Of a stretch of 64,000 nucleotides of DNA, positions 61,618-64,000 are shown piece by piece. The position numbers and the translations under genes are program-made. Position 1 is the stretch's first letter, and each line of letters begins with the position of its first letter. The notes beneath the pieces were generated by a model, which saw only the letters and a list, made by a program, of their open reading frames with translations, made no database searches and had not been told where the DNA came from. Origin of the DNA: Paraurantiacibacter namhicola. Its GTDB lineage: Bacteria > Pseudomonadota > Alphaproteobacteria > Sphingomonadales > Sphingomonadaceae. The DNA lies in the NCBI RefSeq assembly GCF_001687545.1, contig NZ_CP016545.1, positions 806,001 through 870,000 of the forward strand, written 5' to 3'.

Positions 61618-61690
61618 CGAACCCTCGATACCCCGATAGGGGTATGGTTCCTTAGCAGGGAACTGGTTTCAGCCACTCACCCACGTCTCC
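61599..61690 (-). tRNA. tRNA-Ser (anticodon GCT)
   Basis: On the minus strand, acceptor stem GGAGACG pairs with CGTCTCC, discriminator G and encoded CCA at 61599-61601. The anticodon loop is CTGCTAA, the long variable arm of class II tRNAs is present (ATACCCCTATCGGGGTAT), and the T-arm reads GGTTCGAATCC. Length 92 fits tRNA-Ser. Confidence 0.97.
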
Positions 61691-61754
61691 GGATCGCGGC
61701 TTCGCGATAGGAGGGGGCCTATAGCGGGCAGTATTGCGCGCTTCAAGGGCGCGT

Positions 61755-63296
61755 TCAGGGGGAAATGGCCGGATAGGGCGAGAAGTTTGCGGCGCATGCC
61801 TGCAACATGGCCCGTGTCTCTTTAACGTCGGCCACCGGAAGGCCCTGCTCCGGCGCCTTCATGCGGTCTGCTGGCGGGAAGGTTCCGTAACCTGCCAGCA
61901 GCGCATGCCAGCTCATCACGGGGTAGGGCGCGTCGCGGTAAGCGCCGGCCAGCGCCTCGGACATGTCCTTATGCGTGAACCATGCTGTCATCATGGCCTT
62001 GAGGCTGTCCGAGAGCCGGTCATGCCCCGCATTTTCGCGCCAGTACTGCGTGTCCGTGCGCCGGTTCAGGCGGTAATGCGCCACGATGTAGTCGCGGATG
62101 CCTTCATACCGTTCGGCAGTGCGGGTGTTGAAAATATCGCGGTGCTGCGCGGTGAAACCGCCCTGCCGGTATGCCTGCGCAAACTCCATGGCTGTGGAGA
62201 TGACGATGTGCAGCGCGGTCGCCTCCAGCGGCTCGATGAAGCCCTGCGCCAGACCGGCGGCAAGGCAATTGCGATGCCAAGTCTGCTCGACGCGACCGAC
62301 CTTCATCTTCAGGAAACGCGCTTCCTGCGGATCGCCGGTCATGCCGATCGCCTCGCGCAGTTCGGCCTCCGCCTCCTCGTCCGAAAGGTAGCGGCTGGAA
62401 TAGACGTAGCCATTGCCGGTCCGGCTGGTGAGCGGGATGGACCAGCGCCAGCCTGCACGCATCGCCACGGCCTCCGTCTGCGGCTTGAAGACACCGCCAT
62501 GCTGTGTGGGCATCACCACGGCCCGGTCGTTGAACAGGTTCTCGCCGAAGTCGCGGAAGGCCACGCCCAGCTCCTGCTGGCAGAGCAGGGCGCGAAAGCC
62601 GGAGCAATCGACGAAGATGTCCCCCGCGATACGATCCCCGTCCTCCGTCAGTAAGGCTGCGATATCGCCATGCTCCGCGCGCTCGACGGAGGCGACTTTC
62701 GCCTCGCGGTGCACCAGTCCGCGCTCCACCGACCAGTCACGCAGGAAGGCGCCCAGCTTGTAAGCATCGAAGTGATAGCCGTAGCTTGGCGGGAAGGGGA
62801 AACTGTCTGCGGCCTGCGGGCCCCTGCCTTCATCCGCCAGCAATCGGGCGAGATACCAGTCGTCCGGATGGGCAGGCACGTCCGTGCCGCGCCGGGCGAG
62901 CGCGCAATTATGGAAGAAGCCGGGCTGAGTATGCAGGTCCACCGGGCCGGAAAAAGGGTGAAAATAGCTCTCGTGCCCGTCCCGCTCGCTCCAGCCGGAA
63001 AAGCGGATGCCCAGTTTGTAAGTGGCATCGCAGGCGGCCATCCAGTCCGCTTCCGCAATGCCCAGATGGTCGAACAGCGCCTTCAGCTGCGGGGTGGAGC
63101 CTTCGCCCACGCCGATGATGCCGATCTCCGGGCTTTCCACCACGGTGACGCTGGCACCCAGCGGTCCCCATTCCTTGTGCAGCAGGGCCGCGGTGATCCA
63201 GCCCGCGCTGCCGCCGCCCAGCACCACCACATCGGGTGGGCGGGGCGTGTCAGGACTGGAGGAAGATCGCGCCATAGGGTGCGAGGGTGTCGCCAT
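61755..63296 (-). CDS. FAD-dependent tryptophan-halogenase-like protein
   Basis: A 513-residue flavoprotein: VVVLGGGSAGWITAALL (FAD), GVGEGSTP, the candidate catalytic Lys in TYKLGIRFSGW, VDCSGFRALL, the halogenase signature GWRWSIPL (WxWxIP) and GFIEPLEATALHI with the halide-site Glu region. Free-standing members of this family are common in sphingomonads and Caulobacter beside TonB-dependent receptors and glycoside hydrolases, where the substrate is unknown. The ATG at 63296 lies inside the end of the upstream GH13 gene (47-base overlap); ATG 63275 is an alternative. No flavin reductase is adjacent. Confidence 0.85.
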   Translation of the reverse strand: MATPSHPMARSSSSPDTPRPPDVVVLGGGSAGWITAALLHKEWGPLGASVTVVESPEIGIIGVGEGSTPQLKALFDHLGIAEADWMAACDATYKLGIRFSGWSERDGHESYFHPFSGPVDLHTQPGFFHNCALARRGTDVPAHPDDWYLARLLADEGRGPQAADSFPFPPSYGYHFDAYKLGAFLRDWSVERGLVHREAKVASVERAEHGDIAALLTEDGDRIAGDIFVDCSGFRALLCQQELGVAFRDFGENLFNDRAVVMPTQHGGVFKPQTEAVAMRAGWRWSIPLTSRTGNGYVYSSRYLSDEEAEAELREAIGMTGDPQEARFLKMKVGRVEQTWHRNCLAAGLAQGFIEPLEATALHIVISTAMEFAQAYRQGGFTAQHRDIFNTRTAERYEGIRDYIVAHYRLNRRTDTQYWRENAGHDRLSDSLKAMMTAWFTHKDMSEALAGAYRDAPYPVMSWHALLAGYGTFPPADRMKAPEQGLPVADVKETRAMLQACAANFSPYPAISP

Positions 63297-64000
63297 CCAC
63301 GCCGTTTATCGCAGCCATCACGTCGCCGCAAACCGTGCCTTCCGGCAGGGTGACGGTTTCGGGCGAGAGGTTTGCAACGAAGCGCACGCGCTGGCCATCC
63401 GCCTCTCGGTCCAGAACCAGCACATCGCCTTCGCAGCGGCACGCCGCAACACGTCCTGACCGGAGCGCCGGATGGCGGGCTCGCAGTTCCAGCATAGCCC
63501 GTGTGTGATTGAGCAGCGATGCCGGATCATTGCCCTGCCGGTCCACCGCCTTGGCAGCGTTCTCGTCGCCCACGGGCAGCCACGGGGCGGCATGGCCAAA
63601 GCCTGCATTCTCGCACTGGGTGATCCACGGCATCGGCGTGCGTGCGCCGTCGCGCGACAAGGTTTGCGGCCAGTTGGCGATGGCTTCGGGATCGTGCAGC
63701 ATCTCGAAGGGGATCTCGACCTGGTTCAGGCCCAGTTCCTCGCCCTGATAGATGATGATGTTGCCGCGAAGCGAGCACAGCAGTGCGGCCTTCATGCGCG
63801 CAAAGGCGTCATGGTGCTCCGGCCCGCACCAGCGCGAGATAGCGCGCGGCGCATCGTGGTTCTCGAAAGCCCAGCTGGGCCAGCCGGCCCCACCAGCATC
63901 AGGGCCATCTTCAGGGCCATCGGCAGGCCATTCGCCCAGTGCATCGCAGACGAGCTGCGGCGTCAGCTGGTCGGCATAGAGGAAGTTGAAGCCGTAAGCG
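63250..64000 (-). CDS. GH13 alpha-glucosidase (partial, 5' end outside window)
   Basis: The visible 249 residues are the C-terminal part of an alpha-amylase-family enzyme. WAFENHDAPRAISRW is conserved region IV with the transition-state Asp, followed by IIYQGEELGLNQVEIPFEMLHDPEAIA and RTPMPW, typical of oligo-1,6-glucosidase/alpha-glucosidase, and a short C-terminal beta domain ending at 63250. It probably splits maltodextrin-type oligosaccharides. The N-terminal catalytic half lies beyond the right edge. It overlaps the halogenase-like gene and should be in the same operon. Confidence 0.88.
   Translation of the reverse strand, partial: AYGFNFLYADQLTPQLVCDALGEWPADGPEDGPDAGGAGWPSWAFENHDAPRAISRWCGPEHHDAFARMKAALLCSLRGNIIIYQGEELGLNQVEIPFEMLHDPEAIANWPQTLSRDGARTPMPWITQCENAGFGHAAPWLPVGDENAAKAVDRQGNDPASLLNHTRAMLELRARHPALRSGRVAACRCEGDVLVLDREADGQRVRFVANLSPETVTLPEGTVCGDVMAAINGVDGDTLAPYGAIFLQS

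Noticed and set aside
61449-61676. Open frame covering the tRNA-Ser gene
   Set aside because: The translated text (SRVRIPPSPP-like) is the well-known false product of reading through a tRNA gene.

Overview
The window is high-GC, densely packed bacterial chromosome that looks like an alphaproteobacterium of the order Sphingomonadales, most likely an Erythrobacteraceae member. The pointers are a heme oxygenase/bacteriophytochrome pair with an HWE kinase, an EcfG-like promoter (GGAAC-N16-CGTT), a GST-fold protein resembling FzlA, an SDHAF4-like protein, a tryptophan-halogenase-like gene next to a GH13 glucosidase, and a spike-base gene of the Rhodobacter GTA type. The taxonomic call is inference; there is no rRNA gene in the window. 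No gap between genes exceeds about 225 bases, and no CRISPR array, insertion sequence or transposase was seen.

Region 1 (1-8.8 kb) is sensory: a DUF2721 membrane protein, bphO-bphP behind a possible general-stress promoter, GDP-mannose pyrophosphorylase and a TonB-type protein on the opposite strand, then a stand-alone receiver and a large MASE1 hybrid kinase. Region 2 (9-14.8 kb) has a flippase with a sulfotransferase, a secreted unknown, a FucP-type sugar transporter and a beta-lactamase-fold lipoprotein. Region 3 (14.8-37.7 kb) is mostly housekeeping: tRNA-Lys, folK, aguB, msrA, rsmB, an SDHAF4-like gene, hemH, an orphan molybdopterin subunit, apbC/mrp, hflKC, degP, a class A penicillin-binding protein, msrB, an FzlA-like protein, a ParA-like ATPase, a TonB-dependent receptor and trxB.

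Region 4 (37.7-61.5 kb) is a large exopolysaccharide/capsule locus of the Wzx/Wzy type: two O-antigen-ligase/polymerase-like proteins, a Wza-like export lipoprotein, a Wzc-like tyrosine kinase with a tyrosine-rich tail, a flippase, two dedicated glycosyltransferases, an O-acetyltransferase, a TagA/WecG transferase with wecB-wecC (UDP-ManNAcA supply), and rfbACDB (dTDP-rhamnose supply) behind an ABC exporter. The genes predict a polymer with N-acetylmannosaminuronic acid and rhamnose, possibly O-acetylated. Inside this locus, on the opposite strand, sit two genes that look like gene-transfer-agent head-spike genes: a spike base protein of the Rcc01079 type and a 698-residue beta-helix-like fibre without signal peptide. 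In Rhodobacter capsulatus the equivalent spikes bind the capsule, so receptor-binding genes here appear to lie among the genes that make the likely receptor. This is the most interesting observation of the window.

Region 5 (61.5-64 kb) has tRNA-Ser(GCT), whose 3' end is exactly duplicated for 20 bp 132 bp away (an att-like scar), and then a halogenase-like flavoprotein and the end of a GH13 alpha-glucosidase running off the window.
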